Source of the DNA: Mycobacterium sp.
GTDB lineage: Bacteria; Actinomycetota; Actinomycetes; Mycobacteriales; Mycobacteriaceae
DNA: 64,000 bases
Assembly: GCA_021732005.1 (NCBI GenBank)
Contig: JAKFVT010000025.1
Location: forward strand, 62,001 to 126,000
Reading direction: 5' to 3'
In this document: positions 19,387 through 29,481 of the stretch, piece after piece
Position numbering within the stretch: position 1 is the stretch's first letter
Layout of the letters: each line of letters opens with the position of its first letter
Translations under genes and position numbers: made by a program
Notes under the pieces: generated by a model
Database searches by the model: none
What the model saw: only the letters and a program-made list of their open reading frames with translations
What the model was told of the DNA's origin: nothing

Positions 19387-20229
19387 TCAGTCGCGCGGGC
19401 GGGTCCCGTTACGGCCCGCGGGATTCGCGACCGCGGTGACCATGCTGGTGCCGAACGGGCCCGCATCGTCGAACAGGGTGGCGCTGCCCACCGACACTCC
19501 GTTCTCGGCGAAGTGGGTGTCGGCGTGCACACCGATGAACACGCCGCGGGGCAGCCGCGACAAGGCCACCGTCAGGTCCCCGTTGATGTAGCCGATTTCA
19601 CCGGCGCCCAGATTGGTCACCAGGTTCGCGGCCGCCTCGGCGACCACCGCCGCACGGACGAAGGGGGTCGCCTGCAGACCGGCCACCGCGTCCAGACCGC
19701 CGTAGTACGCGCGCTTGCGTCCGGCGGTGTTCTCCTCGCCCATCGGGCTCCAGCCGGTTCCGTCGTCGTCGACGTAGAGGGCTTGGTCCTCGGTGTCGGG
19801 CGGTGAGCCGGCGGGCTGGGCCGGCGCGGCGCCCGGGCCGTCGGGTGTATGAGATAGCCGGTATTGCAACAGAGTTGCGCGTGCCACAATCCAGTCGTCC
19901 TGGATGATGTCGCATTCGGCGGTCCGCATGCGGTTTCCGTGCCGGATCAGCCGTGTCTGGGTATGGGTGGGGACGGCACGGGCAGGCTTGAGCAGGTCGA
20001 GCGTCAGCCGGGTGGGCAGGTATCCGACGCTGCCGTACTTGCGTTCCAGCGTCGATGCCGCGAGCCCGGCGATCGCCTGGCCGCTGAGCAGACCCTCGCT
20101 CCAGGATGCCGCCGCCGACGGGGTGGGGCGGAAGATCCCGTTTCCGTGCTGAACGAAATACGCTGGGCGGATACCGATTGCGCTCGAAGCCGCTGCCGTG
20201 CGCTTCGACAAGGCCATGCCGCTGTTCAT
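19387..20229 (-). CDS. Acyl-CoA thioesterase-like double-hotdog protein
   Basis: About 280 residues in the thioesterase-like superfamily. The N-terminal half shows SWSEGLLSGQAIAGLAASTLERKYG and the LDLLKPARAVPTHTQTRLIRHGNRMR strand-rich core; the C-terminal half shows AAVVAEAAANLVTNLG and GVFIGVHADTHFAENGVSVGSATLFD. Two ATGs compete: one at 20238 directly abuts AAAGG, while one at 20229 has AAAGGA eight bases upstream. I choose 20229. Long upstream extensions to 20688 are low-complexity Arg/Ser shadow sequence of the nitrile hydratase accessory gene. The gene is downstream of the nitrile hydratase genes with a 148-base gap, so it may have its own promoter. Confidence 0.82.
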   Translation of the reverse strand: MNSGMALSKRTAAASSAIGIRPAYFVQHGNGIFRPTPSAAASWSEGLLSGQAIAGLAASTLERKYGSVGYLPTRLTLDLLKPARAVPTHTQTRLIRHGNRMRTAECDIIQDDWIVARATLLQYRLSHTPDGPGAAPAQPAGSPPDTEDQALYVDDDGTGWSPMGEENTAGRKRAYYGGLDAVAGLQATPFVRAAVVAEAAANLVTNLGAGEIGYINGDLTVALSRLPRGVFIGVHADTHFAENGVSVGSATLFDDAGPFGTSMVTAVANPAGRNGTRPRD

Positions 20230-20312
20230 CGTTGCCATCCTTTGAGTTGGGGAGCCGCTGCTTGCTTGACGGCTCACCAGGCAACTATGACCCGGCGTGG
20301 CCTCGCGAAATA

Positions 20313-20360
20313 TCCACCGATCGGTCGCAACACCGGATGAATGAGTTGTCCACCGATCGG
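20313..20360. promoter_or_regulatory. Two direct repeats of TCCACCGATCGG upstream of the thioesterase gene
   Basis: TCCACCGATCGG occurs at 20313-20324 and 20349-20360. Each contains a CCGATCGG palindrome, and the first extends to the 10-base palindrome ACCGATCGGT. They lie 84-131 bases upstream of the thioesterase start (minus strand), a plausible pair of operator sites. Confidence 0.35.
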
Positions 20361-20377
20361 GGGACACGCCCCTGGTG

Positions 20378-20713
20378 TCAGGACTCCAGCCGGGCGCGAA
20401 CGGCGGAAAGGCGTTGCTGCAGTTCGTCTTCGGTGATGACCCCCCGGGACAGCAGCGAGTGCGCCAATGAGACCAGCTGGCTCTCGGGATAGGGGAGGTC
20501 GGCATAGACGTTGGCCGACAGGTCGTCCTCCTCGTCGCGGCGTTCTTTGAACGTCGGGACGTCGGCCTCACACGCCGCGTGATCGAGTGCGTCACAGAGT
20601 CCGTCGAGGCTGGTCTTCCACGGCGGCACCGGGTTGTCCACCCCGTACTTGGCCGCCATGACCGGCCAGACCTGATTGCGGTCGACAATCTGTTGTAACG
20701 GCTCGGGTTTCAT
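20378..20713 (-). CDS. Nitrile hydratase accessory/activator protein
   Basis: A 111-residue protein resembling the N-terminal part of nitrile hydratase beta subunits, as do the known activator proteins that deliver metal and oxidise the active-site cysteines. Recognisable features are NPVPPWKTSLDGLCDALDHAA, FKERRDEEDDLSANVY and LPYPESQLVSLAHSLLSRGVITEDELQQRLSAVRARL. It has no Cys-rich metal motif of its own. Its ATG overlaps the stop of the alpha-subunit gene (ATGA), so the two are translationally coupled. Confidence 0.87.
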   Translation of the reverse strand: MKPEPLQQIVDRNQVWPVMAAKYGVDNPVPPWKTSLDGLCDALDHAACEADVPTFKERRDEEDDLSANVYADLPYPESQLVSLAHSLLSRGVITEDELQQRLSAVRARLES

Positions 20714-21426
20714 TCGCCGACCGGATGAACGGCGGGGCGGGTGTCGGTGATGACATTGGTGGTCACCCCGGGCTTCGGCAGCGCGACGCCGATCAGGCAG
20801 TCGCGGGTGATGATCTCGGTCAGCTGGTCCTCGGTCCAGCCGTCGGTGCCCTCGGGTCGCATCGGCATGACCATGAAGCGGTGCTTCTGGTTGGAATCCT
20901 GGACGCGGACTTCGATGTCGTCGGACAGGTAGAGGCCGAACTCGGCGAGGACCTGTCGAGGCCAGCGCACCAGCCGCCGCCGGTAGTTCGGTGTACGGTA
21001 CCACTCGGGGGAGTTGCCGAGGATGGGCCGCGGGTAGCAGGAGCACAGGGCGCAGACGATCACGTTGTGCAGGCCCGGGGTGTCTTCGAGGATCTGGAAT
21101 GCGGTGAAGTCACTGGGGGTGCCGAAGCCGGTCGGCTCGAGCCAGTCGACGCCGACCTCCTTGCTGGCGGTCATCGGTTCGGCGAGGGCAAGGGCTTTGA
21201 AGTCGGGATCCAGCCAGGCGCGGGCCACCAGGCGAGCCGCCGGTGTGGGGCCGATCTGCTCGGCGAACTCGGTGAAGCGGCGGTGCTCCTCGGCGGTGAA
21301 AATGCCCTTCTCGATGCACAATTCGCGCAGCGCGATCTCGAGCACCTCGAAGTCGGTGATCTCGTCGACCATCGGCTTGACGGTGCGGTCGTGGTCATGG
21401 TCGTGATCGTGGCCGTGGTCGGTCAT
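20710..21426 (-). CDS. Nitrile hydratase alpha subunit, unusual VCALCSC metal site
   Basis: Hydrates nitriles to amides with a non-corrin Co(III) or non-haem Fe(III) centre. The 238-residue protein has the family fold and the metal-binding loop at residues 124-130, VCALCSC, where Cys125, Ser129 and Cys128/130 are the expected ligands. Typical cobalt enzymes read CTLCSC and iron enzymes CSLCSC; here the discriminating residue is Ala. The Tyr after the loop (CSCYP) is the cobalt-type residue. Residues 4-13 are a His/Asp stretch (HGHDHDHDHD) that could bind metal ions. The gene lies between the beta and accessory genes in one operon. Confidence 0.93.
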   Translation of the reverse strand: MTDHGHDHDHDHDRTVKPMVDEITDFEVLEIALRELCIEKGIFTAEEHRRFTEFAEQIGPTPAARLVARAWLDPDFKALALAEPMTASKEVGVDWLEPTGFGTPSDFTAFQILEDTPGLHNVIVCALCSCYPRPILGNSPEWYRTPNYRRRLVRWPRQVLAEFGLYLSDDIEVRVQDSNQKHRFMVMPMRPEGTDGWTEDQLTEIITRDCLIGVALPKPGVTTNVITDTRPAVHPVGE

Positions 21427-21438
21427 GTCCGTCCGTTC

Positions 21439-22275
21439 CTATGCGGGTGCAAGCCAGTGCTCGGGGATTTCGGTGCGCAAGCTGTCGCTGTCCGGGCCGT
21501 TGAAGTCGTTCCACAGCTCGGACATGCTGAATTTGACGACGTAGAACCATTCGGGCTTGGCGTCGGGGATGTCCCAGGTCTCGTCCTCGGCAGCCGGGCT
21601 TTCATAGGCCACCGCGTCGATGACGCCGGTGGCGCCGCGGACGTACTCGGGGGTGCGGGTGTAGAACAGCACCGGCAGTTCTCGGACGACGACGGGATCG
21701 CCGACCTTGAACCTCGGCTCGCCCGCCTTGCCTGCGTAGACCTGCGGGTCACCTTTGCCCTGGGCGTGCACGATGTGACTGTTGCGCTTGACGTGAGATC
21801 CGTCGCCTTCGAACTTGGGTTTGGCCGCCAAGGTCTTTCCCTCCATTCCGCCGGCGTAGCGTTCCTTGACCTCCGCCATCCGCTCGGTCAGTTCGGTGAG
21901 ACCGATATGGTGCTTTTCGATCAGGACCCGAGCCACCGACAGCAGCCACCGGCCGTAGTACGGGAAGCCGAGGTAGACGGCCCGCTGGACGTCGACGTTG
22001 CCGATCCGGCGACGTTCCTCGGAGAGCCAGATTCCACGCCACGCAAGCACCTCGCAGATGACGTACGTCATGTGCTCCCAGTACTCGTAGTCCTTGTTCT
22101 CGTACTTCATCGGAGCGTCCGGTTCGCCGCCGACATCGTGCACCGGCTTCATGTAGGCGACGAACCTGGCGTGGTCGAGTAGATCCGGGGTCGGAGCGTC
22201 CGGCAGTTCCGGATAGGCGGACTTGAGCCGGGCCACCAAAGCAAGCTGGTCGGCGCGTTCGGCAGCAGTGCTCAT
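21439..22275 (-). CDS. Nitrile hydratase beta subunit (nitrile hydratase/thiocyanate hydrolase family)
   Basis: A 278-residue protein, longer than the typical 220-230-residue nitrile hydratase beta chain. The N-terminal half contains HDVGGEPDAPMKYENKDYEYWEH and EVLAWRGIWLSEERRR; the C-terminal SH3-like barrel starts at PRFKVGDPVVVRELPVLFYTRTPEYVRGATGVI and ends with KPEWFYVVKFSMSELW. The ATG at 22275 follows GAGGGG at good spacing; 18 upstream in-frame residues are rejected. Twelve bases separate its stop from the alpha start, so order is beta-alpha-accessory. The extra length recalls thiocyanate hydrolase, so the substrate may not be a simple nitrile. Confidence 0.9.
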   Translation of the reverse strand: MSTAAERADQLALVARLKSAYPELPDAPTPDLLDHARFVAYMKPVHDVGGEPDAPMKYENKDYEYWEHMTYVICEVLAWRGIWLSEERRRIGNVDVQRAVYLGFPYYGRWLLSVARVLIEKHHIGLTELTERMAEVKERYAGGMEGKTLAAKPKFEGDGSHVKRNSHIVHAQGKGDPQVYAGKAGEPRFKVGDPVVVRELPVLFYTRTPEYVRGATGVIDAVAYESPAAEDETWDIPDAKPEWFYVVKFSMSELWNDFNGPDSDSLRTEIPEHWLAPA

Positions 22276-22420
22276 TGAAGGCCCCTCGATGTGGCTGTGC
22301 ACGACTTCAACAAGAACCCAACGTAACACCGGTGACCCGCGTGGGCAGCCGAAATGGTCTCACCGTCGAAAGGTGTTGGGATCCAGCGGCTCTGACAGTG
22401 GAGACATTTTCGGCCGGGTC

Positions 22421-22927
22421 TCAGGCATACCCCAGCGCGGTGTTCTCGGCGCGAATGCGCACGGTGAGCACCGCAGCGTTGGCAATGCTGAACACGATCG
22501 CGGTCACCCAGGCCGAATGCACCAGCGGCAGCGCGGCCACTTCGGCCGCGACGGCCGTGTAGTTCGGGTGATGCAGCCATCGGTACGGCCCGTTGCGGAC
22601 CAGGGGAGCTCCCTTGATGACGATCAGCCGGGGGTTCCAGTGCTTACCCAGCACAGCCACACACCACCAGCGCACCACCGTGCTGGCCACGACGACCGCC
22701 AGCATCGGCCAACCGAGCCAGGGCAGGAACGGTCGGTGCTGGGTCGCCACCTCGGCCACGCACGACGCGAGCAGCAGGGTGTGCATCGCCACCATCGCCG
22801 GATAGTGTCCGCGTCCAAATTCTCTGCCGCCCTGGGCAAACGACCATCGGGCGTTACGACGCGACACCACCAGCTCGACGAGACGCTCGACGCCGATCAG
22901 CAGGATGAACAGGTAGTAGAAACTCAT
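22421..22927 (-). CDS. Isoprenylcysteine carboxyl methyltransferase (ICMT)-family protein
   Basis: A 168-residue membrane protein with three or four helices (FYYLFILLIGVERLVELVVS; MVAMHTLLLASCVAEVA; MLAVVVASTVVRWWCVAVLG) and the ICMT-family S-adenosylmethionine site in GKHWNPRLIVIKGAPLVRNGPYRWLHHPNYTAV, followed by the terminal RIRAENTALG. It starts about five bases after the type III polyketide synthase stop. In Bacillus the same pairing (BpsA with BpsB/YpbQ) makes alkylpyrone methyl ethers, so O-methylation of a polyketide is the likely role here rather than protein methylation. Confidence 0.88.
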   Translation of the reverse strand: MSFYYLFILLIGVERLVELVVSRRNARWSFAQGGREFGRGHYPAMVAMHTLLLASCVAEVATQHRPFLPWLGWPMLAVVVASTVVRWWCVAVLGKHWNPRLIVIKGAPLVRNGPYRWLHHPNYTAVAAEVAALPLVHSAWVTAIVFSIANAAVLTVRIRAENTALGYA

Positions 22928-22932
22928 CTCCC

Positions 22933-24039
22933 TCACCAGCCCAGCAGCAACAGCTCGAAGCTGAAGCCCGGCCCCATCGCCAGCATCAGCCCCAGCGAGC
23001 CCGCCGCCGGGCTGTCGGCGACAGTGCGGTCGAGGACGTCGAGCACCGACGCCGAGGAGATGTTGCCGTTGTCCCGCATCGACTGCCAGCTGTGCCGCAA
23101 CGCTTCCGGCGGCATGCCGATGGCGTTGTGCATGGCGTCGAGCACCTTGGGGCCGCCGGGATGACACACCCACGTCGAGATGTCGGCGGTGGTCAAACCC
23201 TGGTCGGCGAGGAAACGGTCGACCTCATCGCGCAGATGGTCGTCGGCCATCTTCGGGACGTCACGAGACATCACCAGCTGGAATCCGCTGGAGCTGACGT
23301 TCCAGCCCATGACGTCGACGGTGTCGGCGAACAGCCTGCTGCGGGTCGCGAGAATCCGCGGCCCAGGATGAAGGGGGAGCCCGGCCGGCACCCGATCGGC
23401 TCCGGCGGCGACGACGGCCGCCGCGCCGTCACCGAAGAGGCACACGCCGATCAATGCGGGGATCGACGTGTCGTCGCGTTGCAGCGTGAGGGAACACAGT
23501 TCCACCGACAGCAACACAGCGACCTGGTCGGGGAAGCCGCGCAGGTAATCGTGCACCCGGGCCAGCCCGGCCGCGCCGGCCACGCAACCGAGGCCGAACA
23601 GCGGGATGCGTTTGACGTCGGGCCTCAACCCCACCGCGGACGCGATCCGGGCATCGATGGTCGGCACCGCCACGCCCGTGCTCGACACGGCCACGATCGC
23701 GTCGACCTCGTCGGGACGCACGTGTGCGGCGTCGAGCGCTCGCCGCACAGCGTGCTCACCGAGTTCGGCGGCCACCTCGAGGTACGCCGCGTTGGCCTCG
23801 GTGAAACCGGTCAGCCGCGGGTAGCGCTCCAAGGGCAGTGCCAGACTGCGGTATTCGACCCCGCTGCTGGCCGCGAAACGCGCGAAGCCGGGTTCGGCGA
23901 ACGAGGTGAGCTGAGCTGACACCTCGTCCTGGTTGTACCGATGTTCGGTGAACGCCACCGCAGTGCCGGTCACGCGCGGGTCGCCGTGCCGGCGGACCGC
24001 GATCGGGTTCATGGATTCAGAAAAAGCGGTATCTGTCAT
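22933..24039 (-). CDS. Type III polyketide synthase (chalcone-synthase-like)
   Basis: A 368-residue ketosynthase-fold homodimer that extends an acyl-CoA with malonyl-CoA. The catalytic triad is complete: Cys152 (FGLGCVAGAAG), His293 (CHPGGPKVL) and Asn326 (NGNISSASV). The C-terminal GPGFSFELLLL loop is the family signature. Overall form resembles mycobacterial and streptomycete alkylpyrone or alkylresorcinol synthases, which accept long acyl starters. It forms a two-gene operon with the methyltransferase. Confidence 0.95.
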   Translation of the reverse strand: MTDTAFSESMNPIAVRRHGDPRVTGTAVAFTEHRYNQDEVSAQLTSFAEPGFARFAASSGVEYRSLALPLERYPRLTGFTEANAAYLEVAAELGEHAVRRALDAAHVRPDEVDAIVAVSSTGVAVPTIDARIASAVGLRPDVKRIPLFGLGCVAGAAGLARVHDYLRGFPDQVAVLLSVELCSLTLQRDDTSIPALIGVCLFGDGAAAVVAAGADRVPAGLPLHPGPRILATRSRLFADTVDVMGWNVSSSGFQLVMSRDVPKMADDHLRDEVDRFLADQGLTTADISTWVCHPGGPKVLDAMHNAIGMPPEALRHSWQSMRDNGNISSASVLDVLDRTVADSPAAGSLGLMLAMGPGFSFELLLLGW

Positions 24040-24321
24040 GGCCGCTATAGCGCGCGAATACGATCCCGAATTCCGTGTCAGCCCTCTGCGGTGAAATATC
24101 GCACACCGCGGTCAATTACTGTTAACGTGGCGGTATAAGCGCAGTTCAAAGGGGGTTTTTCTTACGGCAAGTCGTGAAATGCATAAATGCCGGCTGAGAA
24201 TTCCCAGGAATGTGTCCGAATCTGTTAGGGAATTGAATATCGACTGCGGGAGCGCTGGGAATCTCCGACCCGGGTGAACGTCTATCGGCGGTACTTCGTG
24301 CACGGTTGAACGGGCCCCGGC

Positions 24322-26664
<2,343 letters not shown>

Positions 26665-26761
26665 GCGCAGACCCTACCGAACCTCGCCGACAATCCCACG
26701 ACCTGTCGAGGGGTGTTGCGCGCGCAGGAATAGCCCCGCAGATCGGGGAGTTGGCCGCTAT

Positions 26762-27193
26762 ATGCCCAGACAACTGACCGAGTCCGAGCGGCAGGAGTTC
26801 CTCGCCGCCAAACATGTGGCGGTGCTGTCCGTCGCCACCACCGACGGCCGGCCGCCGGCCAGCATTCCGATCTGGTACCAGTACGCCCCCGGTGGTGACA
26901 TCCAGATCTCCACCGGCCCGTCGACACGCAAGGCGCGGCTGATCGCCGAGGCCGGCGCGGCGACGCTCGTGGTTCAAGACGAGGAGCCGCCGTACCGCTA
27001 CGTCGTGGTCGAGGGCACCCTGGTCGACACCACCGACCCGACGCCGCCGCAGGTCCTGGAGAAGATCGCGGTGCGCTACCTCGGTGAGGAAGGCGGGCGT
27101 CAGTTCCTCCAATCGATGGAGGGTCACGCCAACGTGCTGTTCACCATCCGCCCCGACCGTTGGCTGACCGCTGACTTCTCAGACGAGCTGTAG
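26762..27193 (+). CDS. PPOX-class, probably F420-dependent, pyridoxamine-oxidase-like protein
   Basis: A 143-residue split-barrel flavin/deazaflavin-binding protein. The typical N-terminus is seen (LTESERQEFLAAKHVAVLSVATTDGRPPASIPIWYQY), followed by ISTGPSTRKARLI and YRYVVVEGTLVD. In mycobacteria this subgroup mostly uses F420; the substrate is unknown. The ATG at 26762 gives a normal family start; upstream in-frame sequence belongs to the antisense of tex. Confidence 0.87.
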   Translation: MPRQLTESERQEFLAAKHVAVLSVATTDGRPPASIPIWYQYAPGGDIQISTGPSTRKARLIAEAGAATLVVQDEEPPYRYVVVEGTLVDTTDPTPPQVLEKIAVRYLGEEGGRQFLQSMEGHANVLFTIRPDRWLTADFSDEL

Positions 27194-27204
27194 CCGCCGC
27201 ACCA

Positions 27205-28056
27205 CTAGCCGGGGACGTCGAGGCGTTGGGTTCCGACAACGCTGAGCAGCCGCAGGGCGTCGTCGGAAGCCGAGCCGGGCTCGGCGGTGTATATGACCAC
27301 TCGCTGGTCGCTGTCCGCCACATCGAGCGCATCGCAGTTGACCGTCACTGCGCCGACGATCGGATGGTGGAACGTCTTGCACAGCATCGGCTGGGCGACG
27401 ACGTCTCGCGACTCCCAGAGCTCGGCGAATTCCGCACTGCCACTGCATAATTCGTCGATCAACGCGGTGGTCTCCGGATCGTTGGGATACCGCGCAGCGG
27501 CGGCCCGCAGATGAAGGGCGCAGGTGCGGGCGAATTCGTCGGCATCGGATACCCCGTACAGGCGGCGGCCTTGGGTCAGTGACCCCGTGAAGACCCGGCG
27601 GGCGAGGTTGCGGTCGCGGGGCGACAAAGCCGAGAAGTCCTCCATCAACGCACACGCGAGGTCGTTCCAGGCCAGCACCTCGTAGGTGGCGGACACCACG
27701 ATCGCAGCGGCCTGCGGTAGTCGGGTGATCAGATCGGCGATGCTCTGCCGAACGGCGCGGGGCGGTCCGGGGGCGGCCGCGGGTTCGACACCGGCAAGCC
27801 GGTGCAGGTATGCGGTCTCGGTGTCCGACAGCCGCAGGGCGCGCGAAAGTCCTTGCAGCACCTCCCGCGACGGGTGGGCGGTGCGGCCTTGTTCCAGTCG
27901 GGTGTAGTACTCGGTGGAGATGAAGGCCAGCTGCGCCGCCTCGTCGCGGCGCAGGCCGGGGGTGCGACGACGTCTTCCCTGGGGCAATCCGATGTCAGCC
28001 GGTGCGATCCGCTCACGCCGACTGCGCAGGAAAGCGCCGAATTCCCGCTTGTCCAT
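27205..28056 (-). CDS. MmyB-like XRE-family regulator with PAS-type ligand domain
   Basis: A 283-residue repressor-type protein. Residues 5-80 hold a helix-turn-helix of the XRE class with the family mark RTPGLRRDEAAQLAFISTEYYTRLEQGR. Residues 100-275 form the MmyB ligand-binding domain (YEVLAWNDLACAL; HLRAAAARYPNDPETTALI; FHHPIVGAVTVNCDALDV). Such regulators are often encoded divergently from a short-chain dehydrogenase, exactly as here, and a perfect inverted repeat lies midway between the two genes. Ligands in solved family members are fatty-acid-like molecules (recalled, not checked). Confidence 0.93.
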   Translation of the reverse strand: MDKREFGAFLRSRRERIAPADIGLPQGRRRRTPGLRRDEAAQLAFISTEYYTRLEQGRTAHPSREVLQGLSRALRLSDTETAYLHRLAGVEPAAAPGPPRAVRQSIADLITRLPQAAAIVVSATYEVLAWNDLACALMEDFSALSPRDRNLARRVFTGSLTQGRRLYGVSDADEFARTCALHLRAAAARYPNDPETTALIDELCSGSAEFAELWESRDVVAQPMLCKTFHHPIVGAVTVNCDALDVADSDQRVVIYTAEPGSASDDALRLLSVVGTQRLDVPG

Positions 28057-28082
28057 ACCTTCATTGTGCGAGTTTCGCGCAC

Positions 28083-28113
28083 GTCAGCCAGGTACGACCG
28101 GTACCTGGCTGAC
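28083..28113. promoter_or_regulatory. Perfect 13-base inverted repeat, operator between regulator and SDR
   Basis: Arms GTCAGCCAGGTAC (28083-28095) and GTACCTGGCTGAC (28101-28113) match without error around a 5-base spacer. The centre (28098) is equidistant from the regulator start (28056) and the SDR start (28141). This is an excellent candidate for the binding site of the adjacent MmyB-like regulator, repressing both directions. Confidence 0.8.
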
Positions 28114-28140
28114 CCGGGCCGTCCCGGGCAGGCTCGAGCT

Positions 28141-28914
28141 ATGGATCACGTCAACAACGGACTTCTGGCGGGCAAGGTCGCCTTCGTCTCCGGCGCGGGG
28201 CGCGGCATCGGCGCCGCCGCGGCGCGATTGTTCGCCAGGGAGGGCGCCGCGGTACTGCTTGCGGCCAGAACCGAAGCACAACTGCGCGAGGTCACCGACG
28301 ACATCACCCAATGCGGCGGCCAGGCGGCTTACGCGGTGTGCGATCTGGCCGATGCCGACAGTGTCCGGCGTGCGGTGGACACGGCGGTGCAGCGGTGGGG
28401 ACGCCTCGACGTGGCGTTCAACAACGGCGCGACGATCGTGCCTCCCGGCCCGCTCGATCAAGCGCTCGACGAGGACTTCGATCGGGTGTACGCCGTCAAC
28501 CTCAAGGGTGTGTTCGTGGCCATGAAAGCCGAGATCGCCGCGATTCGGGCCACCGCCAAGTCCGGTGCGATCGTCAACACGTCCAGCGTGGGCAGCCTGA
28601 GAGCCAATCCGGTCCTACCCGCCTACGGCGCGATGAAGCGCGCGGTCAACAGCCTCACCGAATCCGCGGCGGTCACCTACGGCCCGGAGAACATCCGGGT
28701 CAACGCCATCACGCCTGGAACCACACTGACCGAAATGATCCAGGAATGGGAGGACGCGACGCCCGGGGTCATCGAAGGACTGGTGGCGGATAACCCGCTG
28801 GGTCGGGCCGCTGATCCCGCAGAGATCGCGGAGGCCGCCGCCTGGCTTCTGAGTGATCGGGCCTCGTATGTCACCGGCGCGATTCTGAGGGTGGACGGGG
28901 GCACCTGGGTCTGA
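28141..28914 (+). CDS. Short-chain dehydrogenase/reductase (SDR)
   Basis: A 257-residue classical SDR. The cofactor site SGAGRGIGAAAA is near residue 18, NNGA near 97, the catalytic Ser lies in NTSSVGS, and Tyr-xxx-Lys in YGAMKRAVNSL. The C-terminus ends with the common VTGAILRVDGGTWV. It probably uses NAD(P)H on a carbonyl or alcohol whose identity is unknown. The ATG at 28141 has no clear ribosome-binding site. It is divergent from the MmyB-like regulator, which likely controls it. Confidence 0.93.
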   Translation: MDHVNNGLLAGKVAFVSGAGRGIGAAAARLFAREGAAVLLAARTEAQLREVTDDITQCGGQAAYAVCDLADADSVRRAVDTAVQRWGRLDVAFNNGATIVPPGPLDQALDEDFDRVYAVNLKGVFVAMKAEIAAIRATAKSGAIVNTSSVGSLRANPVLPAYGAMKRAVNSLTESAAVTYGPENIRVNAITPGTTLTEMIQEWEDATPGVIEGLVADNPLGRAADPAEIAEAAAWLLSDRASYVTGAILRVDGGTWV

Positions 28915-28996
28915 GTTGGGATCGGTAGCCGTCCAGCAGTTCTTCACTTCTCTCATCGACGCCACCGAGGCGGCGGACTACGAGAGGAAGAACCCC

Positions 28997-29281
28997 ATGA
29001 AGATCGTGCCGACTCCCATCGCGCAGCACATCGACCGCGTCGAGCGCCAGCACAGTCTCTACATCGCGATCAGCACCGGCCTGCTGGCGTTCTGGTCGAT
29101 CTACCGGATGCTCTGGTCGATCTACCTGGCGGTGACCTACAACTTCATCTTCGGCTCGCTCGTGTTCCCGATCGTCCTGTGGGGCGTCATCGGTGTGGTC
29201 GCGGCGGTCGCGTCGGTCGGGTTTGCCACCCGATACCTCAAGGGATCGGCCACCGGCAGCACCGAAACCAATCAGGTCTGA
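28997..29281 (+). CDS. Small two-helix membrane protein, function unknown
   Basis: A 94-residue protein with two predicted helices (about 20-42, LYIAISTGLLAFWSIYRMLWSIY, and 50-75, FGSLVFPIVLWGVIGVVAAV) between short polar ends. The ATG at 28997 has AGAGGAAG at good spacing and is preferred to the in-frame codon at 28916. No family was recognised. A GC-rich hairpin follows the stop. Confidence 0.72.
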   Translation: MKIVPTPIAQHIDRVERQHSLYIAISTGLLAFWSIYRMLWSIYLAVTYNFIFGSLVFPIVLWGVIGVVAAVASVGFATRYLKGSATGSTETNQV

Positions 29282-29294
29282 CCCGGCCCCGCGT

Positions 29295-29330
29295 GTGCCC
29301 GCGCCCGGTGCCTGCGCACGGCGCGGGCAC
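29295..29330. terminator. Strong hairpin after the small membrane protein gene
   Basis: Perfect 11-base arms GTGCCCGCGCC and GGCGCGGGCAC enclose a 14-base loop, beginning 14 bases after the stop at 29281. No T tract follows. Confidence 0.6.
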
Positions 29331-29481
29331 CGAGGCGTGCTGAAACGGGATGTGACGGCCGTGCGATAGGACGGACAGCACACCGGTTTTGCCGCCGGCA
29401 CGCCGACGGCCAATGTGTGCGACGATGCCCCTACGCCAAGGGGCAACCCTTCGCAGGGAGATCGAGAGGACCGCCGGATTC

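Noticed and set aside
20239..20688. N-terminal extension of the thioesterase gene
   Set aside because: The 150 codons are Arg/Ser/Thr-rich shadow sequence that overlaps the nitrile hydratase accessory gene; a good start with ribosome-binding site exists at 20229.
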